Source: CBDCAS01 sp965214015 (GTDB lineage Bacteria; Pseudomonadota; Gammaproteobacteria; Coxiellales; Coxiellaceae). Taken from it: 64,000 nt of DNA. The position numbers were made by a program, and so were the translations under genes. Each line of letters begins with the position of its first letter. Position 1 is the first letter of the stretch. The notes under the pieces are model-generated. The model ran no database searches, was not told where the DNA came from, and was given only the letters and a program-made list of their open reading frames with translations. Shown piece by piece: positions 18,963 to 27,129 of this stretch. The stretch spans positions 201,754 through 265,753 of the forward strand of contig CBDCAS010000020.1 in the NCBI GenBank assembly GCA_965214015.1, in the 5' to 3' direction.

Positions 18963-19289
18963 ATGAATACTTTAAATAAAGTTGAACTGCAAAATATATT
19001 AAAGAAGCTTGAAGTTGATAATGACAAAATAATTGTTTTGGTTGATACAACATCCAATAAAAGCTTACAAAGTCAAATAGGAATGAAAAATATATATTGT
19101 ATAGACGCTGACAATAATATTTTGTGGCAGATATTTTTAACTAATGGTAGTGAAAAGTCACTAAATGATACTTTTATGTATGTAAATTTAGATAAAGAAG
19201 GCCAATTAAATGCTAAGACATTTTTTGGAATGGAATATTTAGTTAATATAAATACAGGGGCTGCTGAGCAAACTGGTTGGAAAAAGTAG
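18963..19289 (+). CDS. Immunity-like protein for tip 4 (108 aa)
   Basis: The ATG starts 1 bp after the toxin stop, so translation is probably coupled. The protein is small and soluble, with a beta-rich middle (IIVLVDTTSNKSLQSQIGMKN, NIYCIDADNNILWQIFL) and an end with TFFGMEYLVNINTG. The family was not recognised; the role is inferred from position. Confidence 0.7.
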   Translation: MNTLNKVELQNILKKLEVDNDKIIVLVDTTSNKSLQSQIGMKNIYCIDADNNILWQIFLTNGSEKSLNDTFMYVNLDKEGQLNAKTFFGMEYLVNINTGAAEQTGWKK

Positions 19290-19419
19290 GCTGAATTTAT
19301 TTGTAAAGCTTCAGACTTAATCTGATACTCACGTCAAATTAGGAGAGCATAACATTCCAGGGTGCACTTATGCTTCTTTTTTATAATCAAGAAAGGTATT
19401 TAAAATAAAAATTATATTA

Positions 19420-20016
19420 TTGATCACAATCTTTGTCGTGATTTTTAAATTTATAGAAAATTTTGTAAACCTCCGAAAAACTTATCGTTATGAGAAACTA
19501 TACAATCGATACTGCAATTTATTTACCAAAGAATCAGGAGAGAAAACGGAGCAAGAAGATATATTTAATGATGAAGAAATTAATCTGGAAAAAAAATTAC
19601 ATGAATATCGCACACAAATATCAGCTATATTCAAAAAAGCAGAGTTGAAAGATATTTATGTAACAATTGCAGTTCCAACTGGATATGGTCATGGAGTTCA
19701 TCAGCAATATAGTATTTTTGAAAATCTAACGAGTATAAAAATACTTGGTGATGTCAACATCCCAATAACCATAAAAAAATATTTTAGAACAACGATTGGT
19801 TTTTTTAAAGTAAAGATGTGGGAAGCATTAAATCCATTATATTGGATAAAAAAAGTTATTTTCTTACCTCAAGAATTAATCAGATATATTGGTTTTCCTA
19901 AAGAATTAAAGACAGTAGGTATTGTTGTAAGAATATTAAATATCATATATTGGCTAATCATAATTTTTTTAGCGATATTACACCTGAAGTTGACATTAAT
20001 TGTCAGCCGCACCTAA
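19420..20016 (+). CDS. Predicted membrane protein, possible orphan immunity (198 aa)
   Basis: The sequence shows an N-terminal hydrophobic segment (ITIFVVIFKFIENFV), a charged middle (EKLYNRYCNLFTKESGEKTEQED) with a coiled-coil look, and a C-terminal hydrophobic helix (VVRILNIIYWLIIIFLAILHL). The only common start codon near the beginning is a TTG at 19420. An AAAGG ribosome-like site lies 23 bp upstream, so the start is uncertain. It sits between a tip/immunity pair and two immunity-like genes, which suggests a membrane immunity protein whose toxin was lost. The family was not recognised. Confidence 0.5.
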   Translation: MITIFVVIFKFIENFVNLRKTYRYEKLYNRYCNLFTKESGEKTEQEDIFNDEEINLEKKLHEYRTQISAIFKKAELKDIYVTIAVPTGYGHGVHQQYSIFENLTSIKILGDVNIPITIKKYFRTTIGFFKVKMWEALNPLYWIKKVIFLPQELIRYIGFPKELKTVGIVVRILNIIYWLIIIFLAILHLKLTLIVSRT

Positions 20017-20272
20017 CTTCCACCAATATTTTATGTAATTAATTACATAAAAATTAGGAGATAATTTCTAATACCCTTATATCAGAATCATATAAAATCT
20101 CAAGAGTATCACACTTTATTATTGAAAAAAATTACCAATTAGTAGCTATTAATAGTGGAACGCTAAATAGTCGAGCAAACGATTGAACCATTATTTTTTG
20201 CGAAGGCCAATACGGAAGTATTGCAGTCAACTAAACTTCGTATGATAGATGATTATTCAATGTCATTAATAT

Positions 20273-20350
20273 GATTGGGAGATAGAGACTGAAGGTGGCA
20301 CTACACAGTATTTTAGTCCATTAAAAGATGATTGGGAGCCACGGCTATGA
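20273..20350 (+). pseudogene. 3' remnant of a toxin tip before the Tsi6-like gene
   Basis: About 25 codons read DWEIETEGGTTQYFSPLKDD followed by WEPRL and a stop that overlaps the next ATG as ATGA, the same toxin/immunity coupling seen at 17580. An in-frame stop lies immediately upstream (20267), so the rest of the tip is missing or frameshifted. The stretch 20017-20272 otherwise holds no gene that I can see. Confidence 0.4.
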
Positions 20351-20643
20351 TGAAAAATATTACTCAATTAAACAAAGCATTATCACAATGCAAAAAAGTT
20401 TATACAGAAAATCCTCTATTCTACCCATTTGCGTCTATTATTCGTCAATTAGAATATTTAATTAATGTAGAGGAAGGGAAAACTAAGGATTTCGCCTTGC
20501 TAAAGAAAATAAAAATAGGCTGGATCGCAGCACGGGGGCTGGATGGCTATGAGGACCAAAAATTAATTAATATGCTTTGTACTATTTCTAAAGAGGCAGA
20601 AGAAATGGCTGTTAAAATGAGTGCATCTAATGAATCAAAATAA
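20347..20643 (+). CDS. Tsi6-like immunity protein (98 aa)
   Basis: The ATG at 20347 follows GGGAG at 20336-20340 and overlaps the remnant toxin stop. The protein is all helical: MMKNITQLNKALSQCKKVY, then PFASIIRQLEYLINVEEGK, LLKKIKIGWIAARGLDGYED, and ISKEAEEMAVKM. The order of features (AL...YP....QL.YI..V....D...L..L.IG.IA) matches what I know of Tsi6, the immunity protein for the NAD(P)+ glycohydrolase Tse6 of Pseudomonas. If right, it protects against an NADase tip no longer intact here. Confidence 0.6.
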   Translation: MMKNITQLNKALSQCKKVYTENPLFYPFASIIRQLEYLINVEEGKTKDFALLKKIKIGWIAARGLDGYEDQKLINMLCTISKEAEEMAVKMSASNESK

Positions 20644-20968
20644 GCAATTAAATTTAGAAGTTTTATTAATGCAACCTAAAGAGATTCCTAAAGAATTACT
20701 CGCGTCTTTGTCAACTTTTTTTAAAAGTCGAATGGGTATTAGGAAGGCTTATTTTGCAGTTGCTCAATTTTCTGATTCATTAGACTCTATGGATTATTTG
20801 ATTGCAATCGATGCTGAAACTGACCTTGCTGATGAAATCAGAAAGATTAAGAAATATCTTGATAAAATTAATTTAGATACTGGAGGAAAGAAATTAGCAA
20901 TTGTGGATGTGAACCATAACATATATGGTGGTTATTTTTGTAGAACCTCACCATTTTATAAAAAGTAA
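20630..20968 (+). CDS. SseB C-terminal-domain-like protein (112 aa)
   Basis: The ATG at 20630 overlaps the end of the Tsi6-like gene by 14 bp, so the two are probably translated together. The layout (MQPKEIPKELLASLSTFF, IRKAYFAVAQF, YLIAIDAETDLADEIRKI, KLAIVDVNHNIYG) resembles the C-terminal domain of SseB-family proteins, which often appear as immunity or toxin-associated proteins. No matching toxin is adjacent. Two bases after its stop a copied Rhs fragment begins. Confidence 0.5.
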   Translation: MNQNKQLNLEVLLMQPKEIPKELLASLSTFFKSRMGIRKAYFAVAQFSDSLDSMDYLIAIDAETDLADEIRKIKKYLDKINLDTGGKKLAIVDVNHNIYGGYFCRTSPFYKK

Positions 20969-20969
20969 A

Positions 20970-21255
20970 AAGCGCGTTGGGTCAAAAAAAGACATTAGAC
21001 TATCGAGACCTACTCAACGCTGCATGCCAGTCGCTTTTAAAGGTGAGCAGTGCGCAAGGATTAGCACATCTTCATCTATCGCTGCCTCTGACACTGTTTT
21101 TAGACGATATGCTCAATGGAACCTTAGGAGGCTTATTCAGTGCTGCGGTGTATCATGATAAATTTAATCCCTTGGAGTCGGCAGCACGATCGATGGCCGT
21201 TTTTGCAGCACAGAAAGCCGCACAGTCGCTTGAAAAAGCCAAGCATCCCAGAAAG
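20970..21255 (+). pseudogene. Fifth Rhs copy, truncated by an IS110 relic
   Basis: Bases 20970-21255 repeat 12771-13055 of the giant Rhs gene (SALGQKKTLDYRDLLNAACQ ... SLEKAKHPRK) and then stop abruptly in the 3' end of an IS110-family gene on the other strand. No tip follows. This is probably the start of another cassette whose tip was lost in a deletion between the Rhs copy and the IS. Confidence 0.75.
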
Positions 21256-22082
21256 TGCGTATTCTTCTGTCACCTCTTTTGCTAATACCTAACAAAACTT
21301 GCTTGTTTCCGCTAGAAGACTGCCTTGGAACTAAGCCTAACCAGGCTGACATATGACGACCATTTTTAAATTCATTAGGGTCTGGAACGGCAGCTATAAT
21401 TGCCGTCGCTGTTAATTCACCTATACCTGGAATTTTCAAAATTCTTTGACAAGCATTGTTCTCTTTACATATCACTTTGACTTTTAACTCAATCTTTTTT
21501 AACCTACATTCGATTTCGACTAGCTCATCATAAAGCTCACGCATTAATTCGCGTGATGATGATGTTAGTTCATTACTACTATCATCAATAATCGATAGCA
21601 GTGCCTTTTTAACTTTGAGAGCACCTTGGAATATTGTTATTCCATATTCTAAATTCAACCCTCTAATCTCATTTATTAGCGCCGTTCTATTTTTAACTAG
21701 TCTGCTACGTATTCTGTGCAGAGATTGTATATCTTGTTGTTCAACTTGCTTAATTAGTACAAAACGCATTGAGGGCCTGCTACCAGCTTCAACTATCGCT
21801 TGTGCGTCGTTAGCATCATTTTTGTTTGTTTTAACAAAAGGTTTAACAAATTGAGGACTTATTAATTTCACCGTATGTCCACTTCGTTGAAAAAACCTTG
21901 CCCAGTAATTTGCACCACTGCAGGACTCCAGAAATATCGCACACTTCGGTAAATTGGCAATATAGGCAGATAATTGATCACGAGCTATTCGCTTCTTCAG
22001 AACAGTACCCCCCCATATTGTTAACCCCATGTAGTTGGAAAATATTTTTAGCAATATCTATACCAAGTAAGTTAATATTCAT
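21256..22082 (-). pseudogene. IS110-family transposase relic, frameshifted and 3'-truncated
   Basis: Reading from the ATG at 22082 on the minus strand gives MNINLLGIDIAKNIFQLHG. The frame is broken in a run of seven G (complement of 22010-22016) and continues in another frame as GTVLKKRIARDQL. The RuvC-like DEDD residues of IS110 transposases are visible: D in GIDIAK, E in LESCSGANYWA, and D/D in NDANDAQ. The C-terminal domain has the usual PGIGELTATAII and WLGLVPRQSSSG motifs but ends at SKRGDRRIR, where the sequence joins the Rhs fragment. One missing G would restore the frame. The element cannot be active as it stands. Confidence 0.8.
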
Positions 22083-22125
22083 TATTGAACCTCTCATCTT
22101 GTTATCAAGTCGTCTCAACTTGAAT

Positions 22126-22158
22126 GATAAGTTGGCAATTCACATTTACCAACTTATC
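22126..22158. other. Stem-loop in the IS110 non-coding end
   Basis: A perfect 10-bp inverted repeat (GATAAGTTGG / CCAACTTATC) with a 13-nt loop lies about 45 bp upstream of the IS110 transposase start. IS110-family elements carry a structured guide (bridge/seeker) RNA in a non-coding end, so this may be part of that RNA. A 16-bp perfect palindrome GGAAAAACGTTTTTCC lies further out at 22225-22240. The outer end of the element was not resolved. Confidence 0.4.
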
Positions 22159-22325
22159 GACGGGATGGTTCATTACACTAGTACCAGATGGTATGGTTTA
22201 AAAGTGGCCAGATTCATTGGAGTGGGAAAAACGTTTTTCCAGATTATCGATTTCTATGAAAGAAGTACGGGTTGCATTGGACTACTGTGTAGAACTTGAA
22301 TAATATGTATAACATGTGAATCCAG

Positions 22326-22345
22326 CTCGGGGGCAAGCTCCCGAG
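22326..22345. repeat. GC-rich hairpin, REP-like
   Basis: CTCGGG and CCCGAG form a 6-bp stem around an 8-nt loop, standing out in an AT-rich gap between the IS110 relic and the surE-like gene. No T-run follows directly, so it is a poor terminator. It resembles short REP-type elements. The rest of the gap 22159-22428 holds no gene that I can see. Confidence 0.35.
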
Positions 22346-22428
22346 ACTTTCACTATGCGGATCAAATCATTTTTTTTTAACAATATAGTTCTCTGTTACA
22401 TGGACTATATAACATGGAGGAAATTATT

Positions 22429-23325
22429 ATGAGTAAATGTTTTTTACGAATGTTATTTTTTATCATAAGTATACCATTATCTGTAAGCGCTTCGAATATA
22501 CTTATTGTTAACGATGATAGTATTAGCCCGGGGGTTAATGCTTTATATAATACTTTTAAACATGATCCAAATAATAATGTATTAGTTGTTGTGCCTGACA
22601 CTAATAACAGCGGTGTTGGTACCAAAATCACAACCCCTGATTCTTCAAAATGCGCTCGAACTCGTTATCCGATTAGATGTCAAAACATTACTGTTAAGGA
22701 GATAAAAAAGCATTATTATACTATTTCAGGTACACCAGTTGATGCAGTTAACTTTGGAATAAAAAATTATTCTCGATTAATTGGTATTTCATCGTTGTCT
22801 CCAGACATTGTAATTTCAGGCATTAATGAGGGAATGAACATTGGAATGCCTTTGATCCGAGCTTCTGGGACGGTATCTGCAGCACTCAAAGCAGCTAGTA
22901 AAGGCTATATTGCTATAGCTGTAAGCAATGGATTATCTCGAGGAAGAAGTGTTGAAGGAAGTGATAAAATTATCGCTAATTATATAAAAAATTATATTAG
23001 CAAAAGTCGGTATATCCTAAAATATCTTGCAAAATACCATTTTATTTCGAATATCAACTTTCCTTATGGCTGGTTTGAAAACCAAGAGCAGATAATAAAG
23101 AAGAGAGTGAAGGTTAATAAAGTATCTAATTATACTTTTGATATTATGTCTGATGGTCTAGACTCTAACAATTATTATCTTTATATTTCAAAATTAGATT
23201 GCGAAAAAAACAAACTATGTAAAAGAAATACAGATGTGTATTATTCTTTAGAAGATAAATATGCCACTATATCTTACCTAGGTGGTGAAAATAATGATGA
23301 TGAACAAAAAATCAAAGTTTTTTAA
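22429..23325 (+). CDS. Exported SurE-like nucleotidase (298 aa)
   Basis: The ATG at 22429 is chosen because GGAGG lies 8 bp upstream and the result begins with a clear signal peptide (MSKCFLRMLFFIISIPLSVSA). The SurE fold motifs follow: metal-binding NDD at residues 28-30 (LIVNDDSISPGVNAL), VVPDTNNSGVGTKIT, the GTPVDAVNFGI block, PDIVISGINEGMNIG and SGTVSAALKAASKGY. SurE enzymes hydrolyse 5'/3'-nucleoside monophosphates with a divalent metal. Most bacterial SurE proteins are cytoplasmic, so export is unusual and suggests periplasmic or secreted nucleotide scavenging or host interaction. No operon partner is visible. Confidence 0.85.
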   Translation: MSKCFLRMLFFIISIPLSVSASNILIVNDDSISPGVNALYNTFKHDPNNNVLVVVPDTNNSGVGTKITTPDSSKCARTRYPIRCQNITVKEIKKHYYTISGTPVDAVNFGIKNYSRLIGISSLSPDIVISGINEGMNIGMPLIRASGTVSAALKAASKGYIAIAVSNGLSRGRSVEGSDKIIANYIKNYISKSRYILKYLAKYHFISNINFPYGWFENQEQIIKKRVKVNKVSNYTFDIMSDGLDSNNYYLYISKLDCEKNKLCKRNTDVYYSLEDKYATISYLGGENNDDEQKIKVF

Positions 23326-23342
23326 TGCAGTTTTTTTAATAT

Positions 23343-23360
23343 GCCAGATTTTATCCTGGC
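23343..23360. terminator. Possible terminator between convergent genes
   Basis: GCCAG and CTGGC form a short stem around an AT-rich loop in the 64-bp gap between the surE-like gene and the convergent membrane-protein gene, with a T-run about 25 bp further on. The stem is only 5 bp, so this is weak. Confidence 0.3.
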
Positions 23361-23389
23361 TTGATTGCCATCTACGATAGCAGATTTTT

Positions 23390-23803
23390 TTAAAAATAAA
23401 AATTACTTCTCCCTTCTTGGGGTGCGTAGATAATGAGAGATTGATTATCTTTTTTTAACAATAATATATCATGTATTTCATTTTGAAAGTCTTTCCAGTG
23501 AACCAATAAAATTTGCAGTTTACACGCTTTTTTCAAATCATTTTTATTCACTTTGATAATATTTTTTTCTTTAAAAATTTTTGAATCAGTAAGCATGTTT
23601 TTTAAGCAGCTAAATTCATTTAATGAAAAAATAGCAATTTTGCTTTTTGACAGCCCAATACCAAGTCTATACCAAACAGGTAGTACACCCCTTATTACTA
23701 AATAAGCGATATAAAAAAAGCCGAGTATCATCAATATTGTTGATATCCCCCCAACAATACTAAAAAAGGGACTCTCAAAAAAGTTTGTTATTTCTGTAAT
23801 CAT
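23390..23803 (-). CDS. Membrane-anchored protein with C-terminal effector-like domain, probably 3'-truncated
   Basis: One N-terminal hydrophobic segment (FFSIVGGISTILMILGFFYIAYLVI) is followed by a soluble domain: KSKIAIFSLNEFSCLKNMLTDS, KNIIKVNKNDLKKACKL, ILLVHWKDFQNEIHDILLLKK and SLIIYAPQEGR. I know this layout from single-pass bacterial proteins whose domain continues past YAPQ with a conserved region ending in an NFRGRLLND-like motif. Here the protein stops a few residues after YAPQEGR, so the C-terminal part seems lost. The function of the intact family is not clear to me. Confidence 0.5.
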   Translation of the reverse strand: MITEITNFFESPFFSIVGGISTILMILGFFYIAYLVIRGVLPVWYRLGIGLSKSKIAIFSLNEFSCLKNMLTDSKIFKEKNIIKVNKNDLKKACKLQILLVHWKDFQNEIHDILLLKKDNQSLIIYAPQEGRSNFYF

Positions 23804-23875
23804 TTATCTTTATCCGAAAATAATAGCTATCTAATATGACATGCCTCAACATACTGTCTGGGTTTACTACAAGTA

Positions 23876-24974
23876 TAGGACTTACGCATTGAGAATTGCC
23901 TGAAGGAATGTTTTTTGACTAATAAATTTCCTAATAACAGCCATAAATAAATTTTTTCTGATCTCATACCAGTTTGTTATTTTTTGTTCTGATCTCATCA
24001 CTTCAAGTTTAACAAAGGATTTTATAGCACAAAAAATATGATTTTTTATCGAGTGCTCTTTACGCACCTGAAATTTTTCAATATTACAAACCTGTTTGAG
24101 TGCCCGATGATAGCGCTCAATACTCCAATGTGATGAATGCATCCTTTCAAAATCGATACGGGTGACCGTCTCTAAGTGATCCAACTCTGCAGTGCTTACG
24201 ATGTAATAGCGGTATGCGTTTTTGTATACTTGTCTATACACCTTCACCCTACCATAGTCCTTTAGGTAAACTATTTTTCCGTTCTCGTCCCAGTCTTCTA
24301 ATGTTTGTATTTGAATGTACTGACCACGATCAATTGAGATTCGACGATTGCTTTCAACACCAAACATGAAATTTAATCCCTGTTTTCGTAAGAGTTTTAA
24401 ATTAGGTAAACTTGAATACCAGCTATCACCAGTAACCCAAGCCGGAATTAACCCCCAACTCAACACATCAAGCAACATTTCTTTGAAAAAATCATTTTTA
24501 GTTTTTCCAACTCTCTTATCATAAATTCGATAATTCACTGGCACTGATATACCTTGTATATCAGTATAAAATAATGTGATTAGATGAATTCCTTTTACTA
24601 CACGATGATGCTTTCCCGACCAAAAGTGATCAATTAAATCCGCTTTACTTGGGTCGCTATAAGGTTTATCTAATACAGAATCATCAACACTCAATGTGCC
24701 ACCCACCCTATCTATTTTGTCTTTTTCAGCATCGAACAAATCTTTCGGTTCGTATCGTTCGCGTTCTAAAAATCTATTGACGCTATCGTGTGATATCGTT
24801 TTCATGATTTCTGATAACCGGGTACAGCTTGTGTTATAAGGGTCCGATAGAAGATAAAGTGAATAAATTTCCTCATTGCATTTCGCTGTCGATGCTCTAG
24901 TCTTATGCAGCATATCTGTGTCAACCTAAAATTTAGTCCATTTTAAAACACAATTTGTCAATGCGTAAGTCCTA
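23876..24974 (-). mobile_element. IS4/IS701-like insertion sequence, complete
   Basis: Inverted ends TAGGACTTACGCATTGA (23876-23892) and its complement (24958-24974) enclose one transposase gene. The 5 bases AAGTA flank both ends (23871-23875 and 24975-24979), a clean target duplication. The element is 1099 bp, and its insertion lies between genes. Confidence 0.9.
23882..24913 (-). CDS. IS4/IS701-like DDE transposase (343 aa)
   Basis: Candidate catalytic acidic residues fall in LSVDDSVLDKP, AWVTGDSWYSS and the IERYHRALKQ block near the C-terminus, the DDE layout of transposases that cut DNA at element ends. KRVGKTKNDFFKEML and WSIERYHRALKQVCNIEKFQVR are typical of this group. The frame is intact from ATG to stop and nearly fills the element, so it may still be active. 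It is a distant relative of the transposase at 25459. Confidence 0.9.
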   Translation of the reverse strand: MLHKTRASTAKCNEEIYSLYLLSDPYNTSCTRLSEIMKTISHDSVNRFLERERYEPKDLFDAEKDKIDRVGGTLSVDDSVLDKPYSDPSKADLIDHFWSGKHHRVVKGIHLITLFYTDIQGISVPVNYRIYDKRVGKTKNDFFKEMLLDVLSWGLIPAWVTGDSWYSSLPNLKLLRKQGLNFMFGVESNRRISIDRGQYIQIQTLEDWDENGKIVYLKDYGRVKVYRQVYKNAYRYYIVSTAELDHLETVTRIDFERMHSSHWSIERYHRALKQVCNIEKFQVRKEHSIKNHIFCAIKSFVKLEVMRSEQKITNWYEIRKNLFMAVIRKFISQKTFLQAILNA

Positions 24975-24979
24975 AAGTA

Positions 24980-25337
24980 GAACCATTTTCAAAAACAAAC
25001 ATAGCATATAGATACTCTCTCTGGGAACATAAGTGGGGGCTAATACTCATATTGCAAGGAATTAGTGCAAGTTGCTCAAAATAAAAGTCAACAATGACAT
25101 TGTGATGATATTTTTTTGATCAAAATATTGGTAATCAATATTAAATGGACATATAGTGTGGCCACTTCATATCAGGGTGATGAAATTTAAGTAAGTTTCA
25201 TTGAAAAATATACTCATTTTGCCATAAGAAAACTAAAAAAGAGCAATATGCCAGAGATTCATCCTGTATGGATACCAATGGCTTAAGAATGATAAAACAT
25301 TGAACAAAATTTCAATTTTATTATAAGAGGAAATAAA
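24980..25337. other. Gap without a recognised gene
   Basis: About 360 bp of AT-rich sequence between the IS and the split redox-enzyme gene. I see no intact gene, RNA or repeat. It probably holds the promoter of the gene that started at 25338, which is preceded by the ribosome site AAGAGG. Confidence 0.5.
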
Positions 25338-25394
25338 ATGGATCATATACTTATATCACCTAGTCAATTAACAGCGAAAGAAAATCAACTACAA

Positions 25395-26448
25395 CACGAG
25401 TTTCGCATTTGCGTAAATTGAGATAATCTTGCAATTTTCATTTGAGGGTTGGGCAAGGATGTCGAAGCATAAGTGCACAAAAGAAATTTACAAAACGTTT
25501 TTGCAGGCGAGCAGTATTCGCTATTCTGGCCTTGCATTATCAGAAGTTTCTCCAAAAAGTTTTTCACACGATAGCGTGAGCCGCTGGTTGCAAAGCGCAC
25601 ATTTTCGACCACGTGAAATTTGGCAGGAAGCCAAGGATTTTATCCAAGACGAAGAGCCATGTTTGCTGATTGCCGACGATTCTGTTTTATCTAAACATCG
25701 AAGTAAAAAAATTGATTTAGTTCACTACCAATATTCAGGTAACGCACATGATGTCATTGCTGGAATTGGTTTGGTGAACTTGCTTTGGCATGGGCTTGAA
25801 TCAAGCGCCTCGGTTCCAATTGATTATCGTATTTATGATAAACCAACAGATGGGAAAACAAAAAACTCACATTTTTGTGAGATGTTAAAGCTTGCTAAAA
25901 ACAGGGGTATTTGTCCCAATGCCGTTGTTATGGACTCCTGGTACTCAAGCTTAACCAACCTAAAAACCATTCGCAGTATGGGTTGGTATTGGGTCACTGG
26001 ATTAAGGAAAAATCGCAAAGTTAATAGAAATATTTCATTAGCCGACTTGGATATTCCCGATGAAGGATTAAAGGTGCATCTGCGGGGTTATGGATGGGTT
26101 TGGGTATTTCGGTTTGTCGCAAGTAATAGGCGCACGGATTACATTGCCACCAACCTGGAATCGCCAACACGCGATCAAGTGGCAACCATCATAAAAGCAC
26201 GCTGGTCAGTGGAAGTCTATCACCGTGAATTAAAGCAAACCTGTGGTATTGAGCGTTGTCAGGCCCGAAATGGTCGAGCGCAGAGAAATCATATTGGCTT
26301 AGCAATTGCTGCTTGGTTTAGTCAGCATCGACGACGATGTTTGGAAAAGTTAACTTTTTACGAACAAAACTGGCGAGTAATTAAACAAGCAATTTCTATC
26401 CGGATGCAGTGTTTATTGAGTGAAACTTAGGCAAATGCGAAACTCGTG
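25395..26448 (+). mobile_element. IS4/IS701-like insertion sequence, complete, inside a gene
   Basis: Inverted ends CACGAGTTTCGCATTTGC (25395-25412) and its complement (26431-26448) flank one transposase gene. TACAA is present on both sides (25390-25394 and 26449-26453), a 5-bp target duplication. The element is 1054 bp and interrupts the gene that begins at 25338. Confidence 0.92.
25459..26430 (+). CDS. IS4/IS701-like DDE transposase (323 aa)
   Basis: The ATG at 25459 is preferred over the upstream TTG because a GGGCAAGG site precedes it. Motifs ADDSVLSKH, DYRIYDKPTDGKTKNSHF, VMDSWYSSLTNL and WSVEVYHRELKQTCGIERCQAR supply the DDE catalytic set. The frame is intact and reaches the inner edge of the right inverted repeat. 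It shares architecture with the transposase at 23882 but is clearly diverged, so two separate IS types are present. Confidence 0.9.
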   Translation: MSKHKCTKEIYKTFLQASSIRYSGLALSEVSPKSFSHDSVSRWLQSAHFRPREIWQEAKDFIQDEEPCLLIADDSVLSKHRSKKIDLVHYQYSGNAHDVIAGIGLVNLLWHGLESSASVPIDYRIYDKPTDGKTKNSHFCEMLKLAKNRGICPNAVVMDSWYSSLTNLKTIRSMGWYWVTGLRKNRKVNRNISLADLDIPDEGLKVHLRGYGWVWVFRFVASNRRTDYIATNLESPTRDQVATIIKARWSVEVYHRELKQTCGIERCQARNGRAQRNHIGLAIAAWFSQHRRRCLEKLTFYEQNWRVIKQAISIRMQCLLSET

Positions 26449-27129
26449 TACAAGATTTTTTAAAGGATTGGGATGAAAATTATAAAAATGAAGTGAAAAA
26501 AATAGATCTATTTATTCCTGAGAAAGTTCAGCTATGGAATGAGGAACAAAAAGTATTTTTTATTAAAGTTTTCTACCATTTAAGAGGGCATTTTTCAGAT
26601 TTATTATGGTATATGGGCAGCTTTGCTCCGGATAAAAAATCTAAAGAATTAATAATCAGCAACATATTAGATGAATTTAACCCAAATGGATTATCGCATG
26701 AACAATTGTATTTGCTTTTTGCTTCAGCATTTAATGTAAATTTAACCTATGAATTACTTGATAATACTGCATACTTGCCTTTTGCACGAGAATATATAGA
26801 GGGAGACAGTGAAGGTGGCTAAGGGATAATAATTGGCAATCAAGATTATCAGCTATTGAGCGATTAGATAACATCGATTATGTAAATTTTCGTAACGTTG
26901 CAATTAATATGAGGGCTAAAAAAGAACATTTGACCTTCTTTAACGTTCATATTTCAGCAGATCACTTTGAAAACGTACTTAATTGTACTCTTAAAATTTT
27001 ATGGCGAAGTGATCAATATTTAGTAAAATGTGCCTTTGAATTTGTATTTGAATATCAAATTAATATGTTAATTAGGTTTTCGGATGCTGTTACTAGACAT
27101 TAAAGAGTAAACTCACTATTGGAATAATA

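Larger units (their letters stand above)
25338..27103 (+). pseudogene. Probable iron-containing redox enzyme gene, split by an IS and frameshifted
   Basis: Codons 1-19 (25338-25394, MDHILISPSQLTAKENQLQ) stop at an IS. Removing the IS and one copy of the TACAA duplication joins them in frame to 26454 (DFLKDWDENYKN ... VFFIKVFYHLRGHFSDLLWYMG) up to a stop at 26822. The next frame then continues as RWLRDNNWQSRLSAIERLD and FFNVHISADHFENVLN to 27103, so a frameshift near 26815 is a second lesion. The helical layout with His/Glu-rich ends (FYHLRGHFSD; HISADHFENV) recalls haem-oxygenase-like iron redox enzymes (PF14518 type), but that name is tentative. Confidence 0.6.

Noticed and set aside
12781..21280. 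The repeated segments as a CRISPR or tandem repeat array
   Set aside because: The repeats are 0.3-1 kb of protein-coding DNA separated by genes of 0.7-1.5 kb; this is a gene-cassette array.
22225..22240. 16-bp palindrome GGAAAAACGTTTTTCC as a terminator
   Set aside because: There is no loop and no T-run after the stem; it is more likely part of the IS110 end or a protein-binding site.
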